64,000 bases of DNA, taken from contig NZ_JABMCJ010000074.1 in assembly GCF_013359755.1 (NCBI RefSeq), positions 1-64,000 on the forward strand, read 5' to 3'. Below are positions 26,108 to 34,727 of the stretch, in pieces. The DNA comes from Tardiphaga robiniae (lineage in GTDB: Bacteria; Pseudomonadota; Alphaproteobacteria; Rhizobiales; Xanthobacteraceae). Each line of letters starts with the position of its first letter. Position 1 is the stretch's first letter. Position numbers and translations under genes: made by a program. Under the pieces are notes generated by a model. It had not been told where the DNA came from. It ran no database searches and saw nothing but the letters and a program-made list of their open reading frames with translations.

Positions 26108-27028
26108 TCAGGCTGCGTTTGGTGTCGGGTACCTTTTGACCATGACGGCGTCGAAAGCAATTCCCATTTCAGTCGGTGAAGGCGCAAATCCTGTAAACAA
26201 CTCAAAGGCATCGGCGGCCTGGTAGATCGCCAGATCGCGGCCGGTCATGACCGGCGCGCCCTTCGCCTTGGCCGCGTTGAGCAGCGGCGTCCACAGCGGG
26301 GAATACACCGCATCCGCAACCCACGCTTCCGCATGCAGCAGCGCATCGGGCACCGGCGTGCCGCGGTTGGGCAACATGCCGATGGGTGTGCCATTGACGA
26401 TGCCGACTGCGCCGCGAACCGCGTCATCGACGCTGTCCGCCACGCGGATGCTTTGCCGGTTGTGGAGCAGGGAAACGAGATGCTGGGCCTTGGCCGTGTC
26501 CGTATCGAAAATCCGGATCTCCGAAACGCCGAGATCGGCCAATGCAAAGGCGATGGCCTTGCCGACGCCACCGGTGCCGATGACCGCGACCGGGCCGTGG
26601 TTGGAATTGGCAACCAGTTGCCTGGCGGCCCTTGCAAAGCCCGTGGTGTCGGTGTTGTGGCCAGTCAGCCTGCCGTCGCGGACCACGACCGTATTGACGG
26701 CGCCGATGGCCTTGGCCCCCGGCGAGAGCTCGTCGAGCAGATCGACCACGGCTTCCTTATAGGGGAAGGTCACGTTTATGCCGGCAAAACCGAGGCGACG
26801 GACGCTGTCCAGAATGGCGCGCAATCCGCTGCGGTCGGCACCGGCGATCTCGATCAGCTGATAGTAACAGCGTGCACCCATGGCGTCGGCGGCCCGTTCG
26901 TGCATCGCCGGTGACGCCGAATGCGCGATCGGCGCACCGAGCAGGCCGGTGAGGAAACGTTGGCCCGTCGCCGGGGTATGGGGCGTCGAAGAGGTCATGA
27001 ACGGATGGCCAATACTGTCAATCATCAT
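26108..27028 (-). CDS. Shikimate/quinate dehydrogenase (AroE family)
   Basis: NAD(P)-dependent dehydrogenase of about 306 aa. The substrate domain has the shikimate loop APIAHSASPAMHERAADAMG with SxS, the catalytic lysine in INVTFPYKEAVV and the aspartate in GHNTDTTGF; the Rossmann part has VIGTGGVGKAIAFAL. Placed in a catabolic cluster with a LysR regulator, importer and QuiC, it is probably the catabolic enzyme that oxidises shikimate or quinate, not the biosynthetic AroE. Starts at 27028 and 26998 are both possible; neither has a clear ribosome site. Confidence 0.85.
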   Translation of the reverse strand: MMIDSIGHPFMTSSTPHTPATGQRFLTGLLGAPIAHSASPAMHERAADAMGARCYYQLIEIAGADRSGLRAILDSVRRLGFAGINVTFPYKEAVVDLLDELSPGAKAIGAVNTVVVRDGRLTGHNTDTTGFARAARQLVANSNHGPVAVIGTGGVGKAIAFALADLGVSEIRIFDTDTAKAQHLVSLLHNRQSIRVADSVDDAVRGAVGIVNGTPIGMLPNRGTPVPDALLHAEAWVADAVYSPLWTPLLNAAKAKGAPVMTGRDLAIYQAADAFELFTGFAPSPTEMGIAFDAVMVKRYPTPNAA

Positions 27029-27076
27029 CAGAAACGGGACAGAAGATAGCGCGGCGGCGATCTAACACAATTACCC

Positions 27077-27106
27077 TGTTATACAACAAACATAACATGA
27101 TGTTAT
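27077..27106. promoter_or_regulatory. Candidate LysR operator, three half-sites
   Basis: The perfect palindrome ATAACAT-G-ATGTTAT (27092-27106) contains T-N11-A, the LysR-type core. A further TGTTAT at 27077-27082 pairs with ATAACA at 27092-27097 over a 9-base spacer. Three phased half-sites lie between the regulator gene and the dehydrogenase gene; the palindrome overlaps the regulator stop codon. Confidence 0.6.
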
Positions 27107-28041
27107 TTTTTACGGACGCGCGAGGCCGGCTTTGCAGCGGCAATTTTGTGAGAGCCGACTGCGCGCATCTCGTTGCGCAGGCAGTCGATAAAATGCTCGA
27201 TATGCAGTGACAGCGGCGCGCCGCGTTTCACGGCGATGTAGGTATCGAACCGGGTGGGTTCGACGATGCGGATCACCTCGACGCCGGGATAGCCGCCATG
27301 GGCCACCGTGAATTGGTCGATGACCGCGATGCCCAATCCTGCCTTCACCAGGGCACAGACCGTGGTGCCAAATCTCGCTCGAATGGTGATGTCGTATTTG
27401 AGTTTATTGCGGGCGAAGATCTCGGCCATGATCCGACCGTAGGGGTCGTTGGGGTCGATGCCGATGAGGGGATACCGGATGATCTCCTTGGCCGACACCT
27501 GCTTGCGACCTGCGAGTTCGTGTCCCTCCGGCACGATGCAGAACAATTCGCCGGACGCCAGCGGCATGAAGTCGAGCCCGGGATGTTCGAGCCGATAGCT
27601 CATGGCGACGCAGTCGCCGCGACCGAGCAGCAGATAGTCGATCGCCTCCTCAAGCTTGAGAATGTTGATGTCGATCCGCAGGCCGGGATAACGCCGCCGC
27701 ACCTGCTCGATGGCGCGTGGCACCATCACCTGCGAGATACTGGGAACCGATCCGATGCGCAGTTCCGACAGCGTTCCATGGCCGATTTTGGAGATGATCT
27801 CGGTGAGATCGTCGACTTTCTTGTAGACACCGTTGATCTGCTCGAAAATATTCTGCGCTTCAGGGGTCGGGAAGTAGCGTCCGTTCTGGCGCTGGAAGAA
27901 GCGGATGCCGAGCGACTTCTCGGTGTATTTGACCAGGCGGCTGATGCCGGGCGCGGACACATTCAGGAGTTTGGCAGCGCCGCCAATGGTGCCCGTCACC
28001 ATGACGGCGCGGATCACTTCAACCTGGCGTAACGTCATCAT
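27103..28041 (-). CDS. LysR-type regulator of the hydroaromatic cluster
   Basis: A 312-aa LysR-family protein: N-terminal winged HTH (LRQVEVIRAVMVTGTIGGAAKLLNVS split over residues 4-30, then SRLVKYTEKSLGIRFFQR) and a C-terminal LysR substrate domain with two lobes. It is the first gene before the dehydrogenase, importer and quiC on the same strand, so it probably governs them with a pathway intermediate as inducer. ATG 28041 has GAGAG nine bases ahead; TTG 28047 and ATG 28038 are alternatives. Divergent to the glycosyltransferase, with 263 bases between. Confidence 0.88.
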   Translation of the reverse strand: MMTLRQVEVIRAVMVTGTIGGAAKLLNVSAPGISRLVKYTEKSLGIRFFQRQNGRYFPTPEAQNIFEQINGVYKKVDDLTEIISKIGHGTLSELRIGSVPSISQVMVPRAIEQVRRRYPGLRIDINILKLEEAIDYLLLGRGDCVAMSYRLEHPGLDFMPLASGELFCIVPEGHELAGRKQVSAKEIIRYPLIGIDPNDPYGRIMAEIFARNKLKYDITIRARFGTTVCALVKAGLGIAVIDQFTVAHGGYPGVEVIRIVEPTRFDTYIAVKRGAPLSLHIEHFIDCLRNEMRAVGSHKIAAAKPASRVRKK

Positions 28042-28304
28042 GCGCAAAAACTCTCGTTATGCTGAATGGCGCGGATGGTGCGCCGGAATGCGCGCTCGTC
28101 TGCTCTGGATGGATATGGTGCCGTCCGCGTCCGCGAACCCGGTAGCATTTTCCCCAGAGGTTATCAGAACACATCTGAATTGATTTAATTTTTACCGACA
28201 GTTCGCAATCGAATTAACGCAAGTTGTAGGAGTGGATTGTAGAAGGGGCGCATTGGTCTATTTTCAGGTCAGCCCACATTCGCCGTTTCCGCCGTTGAGG
28301 TCCT

Positions 28305-29516
28305 ATGCGCGTCGCTGTCGTCCACGATTGGCTCTACACGCTGGGCGGTGCCGAGCAGGTGCTGCGCGAGATATTGCAGTGCTATCCGGAAGCGGATGTG
28401 TTCACGCTGTTCGATGTGCTGACGCCGGAAGATCGCGCCAAAATCGGCTTCAAGAAGGCGCGCACCAGCTTCCTGCAGAAGATGCCGTTCATCCGCAAAC
28501 GTCATCGGTCATATTTGCCACTCATGCCGATCGCGATCGAGCAGTTCGATCTGTCAGGTTACGACCTGGTTATTTCCAGCAGCTATGCGGTGGCCAAGGG
28601 CGTGATCACCGGCCCGAACCAGCTTCACGTGTCCTATGTGCATTCGCCGATGCGTTATGCGTGGGATCTGCAGCACGCTTATCTGAATGAAAGCGGTTAC
28701 ACCGCTGGCATCAAGAGCGCGTTGGCACGGGCGCTGCTGCACCGGATCCGGATCTGGGACGTGCGTACGGCCCATGGGCCGGACGCCATGCTGGCGAATT
28801 CCAATTTCGTCGCCAAGCGGATCAAGAAGGTCTATGGCCGCGACGCCAAGGTCATCTACCCGCCGGTGACCATGTCGAAGCTGCCGCCTGATCTGCCTAC
28901 CGGAGACCACTTCCTCGCGGCAAGTCGTCTGGTGCCCTACAAGAAGATCGAAGCCGTGATCCAGGCCTTTGCCGAACTGCCGGATCAGAAGCTGATCGTT
29001 GCAGGCGACGGCCCGGATGCGGAGCGGTTGAAGGCAATCGCCGGCCCGAACGTGACATTCGTCGGCTTCGTCAGTGATGAGAAGCTGCGCGAATTGATGG
29101 CGACGGCGCGTGCCTTCGTCTTTGCCGCCGAGGAAGACTTCGGGATCATCGTTGTCGAAGCGGAATCCGAAGGTGCGCCGGTTCTGGCGTTCGGCCGCGG
29201 CGGCGCGCGCGAGACGGTCTCTGCCTCTCCGGAATTGCGCACCGGCATGTTTTTCGATTCCAACGAGCCGAAGGCGATTGCGGAATGCGTCCGTGCCTTT
29301 GTAGCGAATGAAAGCTCATTTTCGCGTGCTGACTGCCGGATGCAGGCCGAGAAATTCTCGGCTGAGCGTTTCCGCAACGAACTGATGTCATTTGTGAACG
29401 ACCACATGCGGACATTCAGCGGTGAGCGGCGGCGCAATCGCGATGGTAGTTCGCCGGATGCGGCGGGCTTCAAGCGGCGTTGGAGCGATGCCAAGGATTC
29501 CGCCCGAAGCGAATAG
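28305..29516 (+). CDS. GT4-family glycosyltransferase
   Basis: A 403-aa GT-B retaining glycosyltransferase. The N-lobe opens with MRVAVVHDWLYTLGGAEQVL and carries SYVHSPMRYAWDL; the C-lobe has YFLAAS-like ASRLVPYKKIEAVIQAF and the donor-site motif EEDFGIIVVEAESEGAPVLA with the E-x7-E pattern. Such proteins, WbaZ/WbpZ-like, commonly transfer mannose in surface polysaccharide synthesis. No other polysaccharide gene lies nearby, so its acceptor is not known. GAGG precedes the ATG. Confidence 0.87.
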   Translation: MRVAVVHDWLYTLGGAEQVLREILQCYPEADVFTLFDVLTPEDRAKIGFKKARTSFLQKMPFIRKRHRSYLPLMPIAIEQFDLSGYDLVISSSYAVAKGVITGPNQLHVSYVHSPMRYAWDLQHAYLNESGYTAGIKSALARALLHRIRIWDVRTAHGPDAMLANSNFVAKRIKKVYGRDAKVIYPPVTMSKLPPDLPTGDHFLAASRLVPYKKIEAVIQAFAELPDQKLIVAGDGPDAERLKAIAGPNVTFVGFVSDEKLRELMATARAFVFAAEEDFGIIVVEAESEGAPVLAFGRGGARETVSASPELRTGMFFDSNEPKAIAECVRAFVANESSFSRADCRMQAEKFSAERFRNELMSFVNDHMRTFSGERRRNRDGSSPDAAGFKRRWSDAKDSARSE

Positions 29517-29526
29517 GCATCTGCCG

Positions 29527-29949
29527 TTACGATGACGCCCGCGACGCGGGGCCTTTGTAATCCGGAAACCGCGACAGCATGGCGGTCTTCAGGAACTTGA
29601 AGTGCGAGATGCTGACAGCAAGGTCGCGCAACCGGCGCTGGCCGTTTGAAATTTCGGTCTCGAACAGGTCCAGGTGATCGCTGTCGAGCTTCTCCCGGGT
29701 CAGATACTCATCGTCCCCATTGCCGAAGGTTACAGCCGCGCGCGCCAGCACATCGTCGACGCGGCGGGTGAGGCCGGCCTGCTCGGCTTCGGCATTGCTG
29801 AGTGCGCTATCGAGGGCCGAAAGGACGTAATCCAGCCGCTCGCGATCAGTTTCGGCATCGCGTTCAGCCGAACGCGCCCTGAACTCACGCTCGCCGACAA
29901 GGCTGCGAAGATAGTTCTGGGCACGAGCCCGCAGGAACATCTGGAACAT
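29527..29949 (-). CDS. Hypothetical coiled-coil protein
   Basis: A 140-aa, strongly charged, helical protein (RARAQNYLRSLVGEREFRAR, then DRERLDYVLSALDSALSNAE) with no signal peptide or membrane segment. The C-terminal half, GQRRLRDLAVSISHFKFLK, is also helical. Family not recognised. It converges on the glycosyltransferase gene with 10 bases between stops. Even codon use supports it as a real gene. Confidence 0.6.
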   Translation of the reverse strand: MFQMFLRARAQNYLRSLVGEREFRARSAERDAETDRERLDYVLSALDSALSNAEAEQAGLTRRVDDVLARAAVTFGNGDDEYLTREKLDSDHLDLFETEISNGQRRLRDLAVSISHFKFLKTAMLSRFPDYKGPASRASS

Positions 29950-30048
29950 GCCGTATCCGGTCCAAGCGCGCGCGGCGGCATGCCGCGCAATGGCGCAGCT
30001 TGGCCGATTATGGTGATCAATCGGTTAAGAAATCGGATGCGTGATCAG

Positions 30049-30263
30049 GCGGCCTTTGTTCTCGGCGTGCTGCCGCCCGCGCAGGTTCGGCGAGCCAGAA
30101 TGCCATCGGCATCGGCGTCGCGGGCGGTATGGTCACCGCGACCGTGCTCGGCGTCTTCTTCGTGCCGGTGCTTTACGTGCTGGTGCGGCGCCTGTTTTCG
30201 AGCCGCAAGAAGGACGAAAAGGGCCAGGTGCATGAGCAGGCGGTGGCATCGCCCGCGGAGTAG
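30049..30263 (+). pseudogene. Remnant of an RND efflux pump (AcrB-type) C-terminus
   Basis: Read in two frames, this stretch is the last 65-70 residues of an HAE1-type RND permease. Frame one gives AAFVLGVLP (30049-30075). After about 5 bases the frame moves and gives [20 protein letters not shown], then [19 protein letters not shown], ending at TAG 30261. An intact pump has about six residues (LA-STG) between the two parts, so a deletion of about 13 bases broke the frame. No other piece of the gene is in the window. Confidence 0.8.
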
Positions 30264-30351
30264 CCGCATCATGCCGGACATTCTGTCCGGCTTATAGCGG
30301 TTGCCGGGGAATTCCGGCTATCCTCCCGGAAAATATGAGGGATGGAAACAA

Positions 30352-31365
30352 ATGCCGCTGTCTTCGGGTGACCGCCACGTGATCGACGACCCCAGCGGCA
30401 AAACGAGTGCTGCGCGTTTTACGGAAACAATTCGGCCGCGGCTGTCAGTGCCGTTGGTCGCTGCGCCGATGTTTCGCGTGTCAGGCCCGGAACTCGTCAT
30501 TGCCGCGTGTAAGGCTGGCGTGATCGGTTCGTTTCCAACGGCCAATTGCCGAACCGACGAAGAGCTCGATCACTGGATAGCGCGTATTCTCGGCGCGCTC
30601 GGGCCGGACGACGCGCCGTTCTGTCCGAATCTCATCATCCGCCGCGAGAGCTTGCAGGATGATCTTGCCACGGTGATCCGGCATGGCTGCGAGATGGTGA
30701 TCACCAGCGTCGGACCGCCGGACGCCGTCGTCGCACCGCTGCATGAGGCAGGCTGTATGGTGTTTGCCGATGTCGCTTCGATCCGTCATGCGAAGAAGGC
30801 CATTGCGGCCGGTGTCGATGGTCTCGTCTTGCTGACGGCGGGTGCTGGCGGGCAGACGGGCTGGGTCAACGGCTTTTCCTTCGTGCGGGCGGTTCGCTCC
30901 TTCTATGAAGGGCCGATCGTGCTGGCCGGCGGCGTGTCGGACGGGCAGGCGGTGTTTGCCGCCGAGGTGCTCGGCTGCGATCTCAGCTATATGGGTACCA
31001 AGTTCATTGCCACCGAGGAGAGCATGGCAGTGGACGAGTACAAGCGGATGCTCGTCACGTCCGAACTCGACGATGTCCTGCTGTCACGGGCTTTCACCGG
31101 CCTGGAAACCAATACGCTGGTTCCCTCGATTGTCGCCGCGGGCCTTGATCCGAAAGATCTGCCGACGGACATGACCAAAGAACGCGCCGATGCGCTCTAT
31201 GGCCGGCAAGCGACGTCCGGGGTCAAGCGATGGCGCGACGTTTGGAGCGCAGGCCACTCTGTCTCAGGTATTGCTGCAATCGAGCCCGTAGCGACGCTGG
31301 TCGCCCGCACGCGCGATGAATATGAGACCGCGCGTTCGACGCCGCGCCGTTCACTCGGGAGCTAG
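30352..31365 (+). CDS. Nitronate monooxygenase (2-nitropropane dioxygenase family)
   Basis: FMN-dependent TIM-barrel enzyme that oxidises alkyl nitronates such as propionate-3-nitronate. 337 aa. LVAAPMFRVSGPELVIAACKAG is the N-terminal FMN strand, GVDGLVLLTAGAGGQTGW the central loop, and VLAGGVSDGQAVFAAEVLG the phosphate-binding part, followed by MGTKFIATEES. ATG 30352 has GAGGGA nine bases ahead. An enoyl-ACP reductase FabK is related, but the loop pattern favours the nitronate enzyme. Confidence 0.87.
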   Translation: MPLSSGDRHVIDDPSGKTSAARFTETIRPRLSVPLVAAPMFRVSGPELVIAACKAGVIGSFPTANCRTDEELDHWIARILGALGPDDAPFCPNLIIRRESLQDDLATVIRHGCEMVITSVGPPDAVVAPLHEAGCMVFADVASIRHAKKAIAAGVDGLVLLTAGAGGQTGWVNGFSFVRAVRSFYEGPIVLAGGVSDGQAVFAAEVLGCDLSYMGTKFIATEESMAVDEYKRMLVTSELDDVLLSRAFTGLETNTLVPSIVAAGLDPKDLPTDMTKERADALYGRQATSGVKRWRDVWSAGHSVSGIAAIEPVATLVARTRDEYETARSTPRRSLGS

Positions 31366-31386
31366 CTCGTCATATGCACGGCTGGG

Positions 31387-31575
31387 TTGCGGCGCAATAT
31401 CGTATTCGCGGTAGCGGCTGCCAGTCTCATTGTTGTCATAACGGCTACCGCACTGCCGATTCACACGCTAAACCACACGCCATCCCCGCGCGCCTGGGGG
31501 CCGATCTGCTCGGCGCTCGACCGCATCTCTCCCGCCTCGTCGCGCGATCTGCGCCAGGCGGCTTCGTACCGATAG
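31387..31575 (+). CDS. Possible small exported leader ORF
   Basis: A 62-codon frame from TTG gives a signal-like N-terminus (MRRNIVFAVAAASLIVVITA) and a short polar tail. Its stop (31573-31575) directly precedes the AGAGGA ribosome site of the next gene, so it could be a coupled leader. No strong ribosome site of its own; the evidence is weak. Confidence 0.3.
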   Translation: MRRNIVFAVAAASLIVVITATALPIHTLNHTPSPRAWGPICSALDRISPASSRDLRQAASYR

Positions 31576-31584
31576 AGGACTCTC

Positions 31585-33162
31585 ATGCGTGATTTCATGG
31601 CCGTTGCCCGTTCCGTCGCCGTTGCCGAGCACGGGATGGCCGCAACCTCGCATCCGTTGGCGACGCTGGCTGCTGTGGAGATGCTGAAGTCGGGCGGCAA
31701 TGCCATCGATGCGGCGCTGGCGGCAGTCGCCGTGCAATGCGTGGCCGATCCGGCGATGACCGGCATTGGCGGCGACTGTTTTGCCCTCTATTCGCGGAAG
31801 GGCGGCGCGCCGATCGCGCTGAACGGCTCCGGCCGTACCCCGGCCAAGATCGATTCCGAGAAATATGCGGCGTCCGGCGTCCGCGACATTCCCGAGACCT
31901 GCGTTGAGACCGTCACCGTGCCCGGCGCCATCGATGCCTGGTGCACGCTCAGCAAGGATCATGGCTCGAAGCCGCTGGCCGACGTGTTTGCCGCAGCCAT
32001 CGATGCCGCCGAGAACGGCTTCCTCATCACCCCGCGCGTGTCCGCCGACTGGGCCAAATGGCGCCGCAAGCTGGAACTGCATCCCGACGCGACCGCGCAG
32101 TACCTGCCGGGCGGCCATGCCCCCGCGGTCGGCGACAAGCGCGTCCAGCCGGCGCTCGCTGCCACACTGCGCCGGGTCGCACGCGAGGGCCGTAACGGCT
32201 TCTACCAGGGCCAGGTGGCCGACGACATTATCACCACGCTGCGTGCCGTTGGCGGCGCGCACGAGGCCGATGATTTCAACGAGCAGCGCTCCGACTATGT
32301 GACGCCGATCTCCGCCAATCATCACGGCTATGATGTCGCCGAATGCCCGCCGAACGGCCAGGGGCTCGCCGCACTGATGATCCTGCGCGTGCTGGCCGGC
32401 TACGACATGGCCAATCTGAGTGAGGCCGACCGCATCCATGTGCTTGCCGAGGCGACCAAGGCGGCCTATCGCACGCGCGATGCCTATTTCTGCGATCCGG
32501 CCTATGGCCAGGTCGATGTTGAGCGCTTCCTGTCGGACAAGTTCATCGGCGACCTTCGCGCCAAGATCGACATGAAGCACGCTTCGCCGGAAGAGCACTG
32601 GGACTCGGTCATCCACAAGGACACGGTCTATCTGACCGTGGTCGACCGCGATCTCAACGCCGTGTCCCTGATCAATTCGCTGTTCGGCCCGTTCGGCAGC
32701 GGCATCTATGCAAAGAAGTCCGGCGTGCTGCTGCATCACCGCGGCTGGAGTTTCCGCGCCAAGCCCGGCCATGTGAATTCGCTTGGCCCGCGCAAGCGGC
32801 CGATGCACACGATCATCCCGGGCATGCTGATGAAAGACGGTCGCGCGGTTATGCCGTTCGGCGTGATGGGCGGCCATTATCAGGCCACCGGCCATGCCCA
32901 GTTCATATCCGATGTGATCGACCGCAAGATGGACATCCAGGCCGCTGCCGAGGCGCCGCGCTCGTTCGCGACCAACAACCTGCTGCAGCTTGAAAAGACC
33001 ATCCCGGAAGCGGTGCGCAACGATCTGGCCGCCCGCGGCCATACGCTGCAGATGATGGATACCGGCATCGGTGGCTGCCAGGCCATCCAGATCGATTACG
33101 AGCGTGGCGTGCTGCTCGGCGCCTCGGACCACCGCAAGGACGGCCTCGCACTCGGCTTCTGA
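31585..33162 (+). CDS. Gamma-glutamyltransferase family protein
   Basis: An Ntn-hydrolase of 525 aa that would mature by self-cleavage and act on gamma-glutamyl compounds. [20 protein letters not shown] and [11 protein letters not shown] open the large subunit; the nucleophile is predicted as the threonine in [17 protein letters not shown] (about residue 348), aligned with the TTHYSVVDKDGNAV region of the Escherichia coli enzyme. No signal peptide, so cytosolic, nearer the YwrD subgroup than periplasmic Ggt. Substrate not known from context. Confidence 0.88.
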   Translation: MRDFMAVARSVAVAEHGMAATSHPLATLAAVEMLKSGGNAIDAALAAVAVQCVADPAMTGIGGDCFALYSRKGGAPIALNGSGRTPAKIDSEKYAASGVRDIPETCVETVTVPGAIDAWCTLSKDHGSKPLADVFAAAIDAAENGFLITPRVSADWAKWRRKLELHPDATAQYLPGGHAPAVGDKRVQPALAATLRRVAREGRNGFYQGQVADDIITTLRAVGGAHEADDFNEQRSDYVTPISANHHGYDVAECPPNGQGLAALMILRVLAGYDMANLSEADRIHVLAEATKAAYRTRDAYFCDPAYGQVDVERFLSDKFIGDLRAKIDMKHASPEEHWDSVIHKDTVYLTVVDRDLNAVSLINSLFGPFGSGIYAKKSGVLLHHRGWSFRAKPGHVNSLGPRKRPMHTIIPGMLMKDGRAVMPFGVMGGHYQATGHAQFISDVIDRKMDIQAAAEAPRSFATNNLLQLEKTIPEAVRNDLAARGHTLQMMDTGIGGCQAIQIDYERGVLLGASDHRKDGLALGF

Positions 33163-33175
33163 TCGATCAGGACAA

Positions 33176-33208
33176 GGCGCGATGGCGAACTTCAGGTCCC
33201 ATCGCGCC
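33176..33208. terminator. Hairpin after gamma-glutamyltransferase gene
   Basis: Perfect 10-base arms GGCGCGATGG / CCATCGCGCC with a 13-base loop, 14 bases past the stop codon. No T tract follows, so termination efficiency is uncertain. Confidence 0.5.
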
Positions 33209-33397
33209 GTGACTGGTCCGGAGTTCGCCAGTCTTCTACCGATAAGCTCGAATTCTCTGCATCTAGCGGAAGAGGCTCTGCGCCTGGCGGACAAGCGTGC
33301 GATTGGTAACTGCCGGTTAACTCAGTTAGATTTTGACCGAGTTCGCCGATGAAAATTTCAGACTTTGGCGGTATCGGGTGCTTCGGGGAGAAGCGAC

Positions 33398-34546
33398 GTG
33401 GTCAAATTCTGGAGATCAATTTTCGTAGGCGTTCCGGACCATGTCCGGATCGAACTCATCGACATGCTCTTCCAGACGCGTGTGCCGCTTTCGATCGCCG
33501 GCTTCACACTGGCCATTGTCTCGTGTCACGTCGCCATTAGTTCTGCGAATCCATGGTTCTACGGGTTGAGTGCAGCCGGAGTGATCGTCACGATCTTCCG
33601 CGTGGCCACCGAAGGCGTCTATCATCGCAGTAAGGGTCAACGCAGCTTCACAATCGCCGCGGCCGAGCGATGGGAGCGGCTTTACGCGTGGAGCAGCTAC
33701 GTCTTCGCAGGGCTGATCGGAATACTCGGCGCAGCAACCTTCTGGGCGAAGAATCCGGCTCATCAACTCCTGGCGACCGCGTTGGTGTTCGGCTATGCGG
33801 CCGGCATCGTCTGTCGGATTTCCGTCCGGCCGGGGATCGCATTGCCTGCCTTGATGCTGGTCGCCTTGCCGACGGCGTTCGCGGCGCTCGCCCGCGTCGA
33901 TAGCAATCTGGCTTTCTATGCGGTGATCCTGATCGCGTTCCTGCTCGGCAGCTTCGAGACCGTGCGTTTCATCTATCGGCAGAATATCGAGCAGATCTCG
34001 CTCAAGCACGAATTCTCGACCCTCGCGCGGCACGATGCGCTGACGGGCCTGGCCAATCGGCTTGGCTTTCAGGAGCGCCTCGCGATCATCGCCGCGCGCG
34101 CCAGGGCGGTGGGCTGTCTCATTGCCGTTCACAGCGTCGACCTCGATCGGTTCAAGGAGGTCAACGACGTGCATGGCCATCCCATAGGCGATGCGCTGCT
34201 GCAGGCGGTCGCGAGCCGGCTCAGCGGAATTTTGCGCGACGGCGACTTCGCGGTGCGCATGGGCGGTGACGAATTCGTTGTGGTGCAATCCGTCGTCGGC
34301 AATCGCGAGGAGGCAATGTTGCTGGGCCGCCGCATCATTCGGACGCTCTCGGAGCCGTTCATCATCGATGGCCTGGAACTGACCGTTGGCGCCAGTGTCG
34401 GTATAGCCATCGGCCGCGAGGGTGACGATCCCTGCGATCTCACACCTGCTGCCGACAGGGCACTTTACGCCTCGAAAGCCAGTGGCCGAAACCGCGTGAC
34501 CTTTGCCAAGCCGGTGGATGCCGAGACAATCGCGCGGGCAGGCTAA
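33398..34546 (+). CDS. Membrane-bound diguanylate cyclase (GGDEF)
   Basis: A 382-aa protein with about six membrane segments in residues 25-195 and a GGDEF domain from about 210. The active site is MGGDEF, and RDGD five residues before it is an intact inhibitory site. KASGRNRVTFA closes the domain. GTG 33398 was taken as start since GGGGAG lies 7 bases upstream; an upstream frame to 33365 has no site. Distinct in sequence from the cyclase at 1609, so not a recent copy. Confidence 0.88.
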   Translation: MVKFWRSIFVGVPDHVRIELIDMLFQTRVPLSIAGFTLAIVSCHVAISSANPWFYGLSAAGVIVTIFRVATEGVYHRSKGQRSFTIAAAERWERLYAWSSYVFAGLIGILGAATFWAKNPAHQLLATALVFGYAAGIVCRISVRPGIALPALMLVALPTAFAALARVDSNLAFYAVILIAFLLGSFETVRFIYRQNIEQISLKHEFSTLARHDALTGLANRLGFQERLAIIAARARAVGCLIAVHSVDLDRFKEVNDVHGHPIGDALLQAVASRLSGILRDGDFAVRMGGDEFVVVQSVVGNREEAMLLGRRIIRTLSEPFIIDGLELTVGASVGIAIGREGDDPCDLTPAADRALYASKASGRNRVTFAKPVDAETIARAG

Positions 34547-34657
34547 CGTCGAGGCAATGAGCGTGGGCTGACCCGCGCCAGATGAATTTCCGGCACATCA
34601 GAAAAGCTGACAGCGCACCGACGGGATCGGTGGGCGCGGGGTTGACAGGCATGAAGA

Positions 34658-34679
34658 TTGTAATGTTATAACATTACAA
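34658..34679. promoter_or_regulatory. Zur box
   Basis: A perfect palindrome whose centre is GTAATGTTATAACATTAC (34660-34677), extended by TT and AA to 22 bases. This is the consensus for zinc uptake regulators of alphaproteobacteria. It is 48 bases before the COG0523 gene, so zinc-replete cells should repress it. Confidence 0.85.
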
Positions 34680-34727
34680 ATAAGAAGAGCCTGATGTCCC
34701 GTACCCTCAAAAGACTGTTCGATCTCG

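Noticed and set aside
31468-33294. 608-aa minus-strand open frame opposite the gamma-glutamyltransferase
   Set aside because: It is the antisense of a clear enzyme gene; His/Arg/Ala-rich composition without domains is typical of GC-rich shadow frames.
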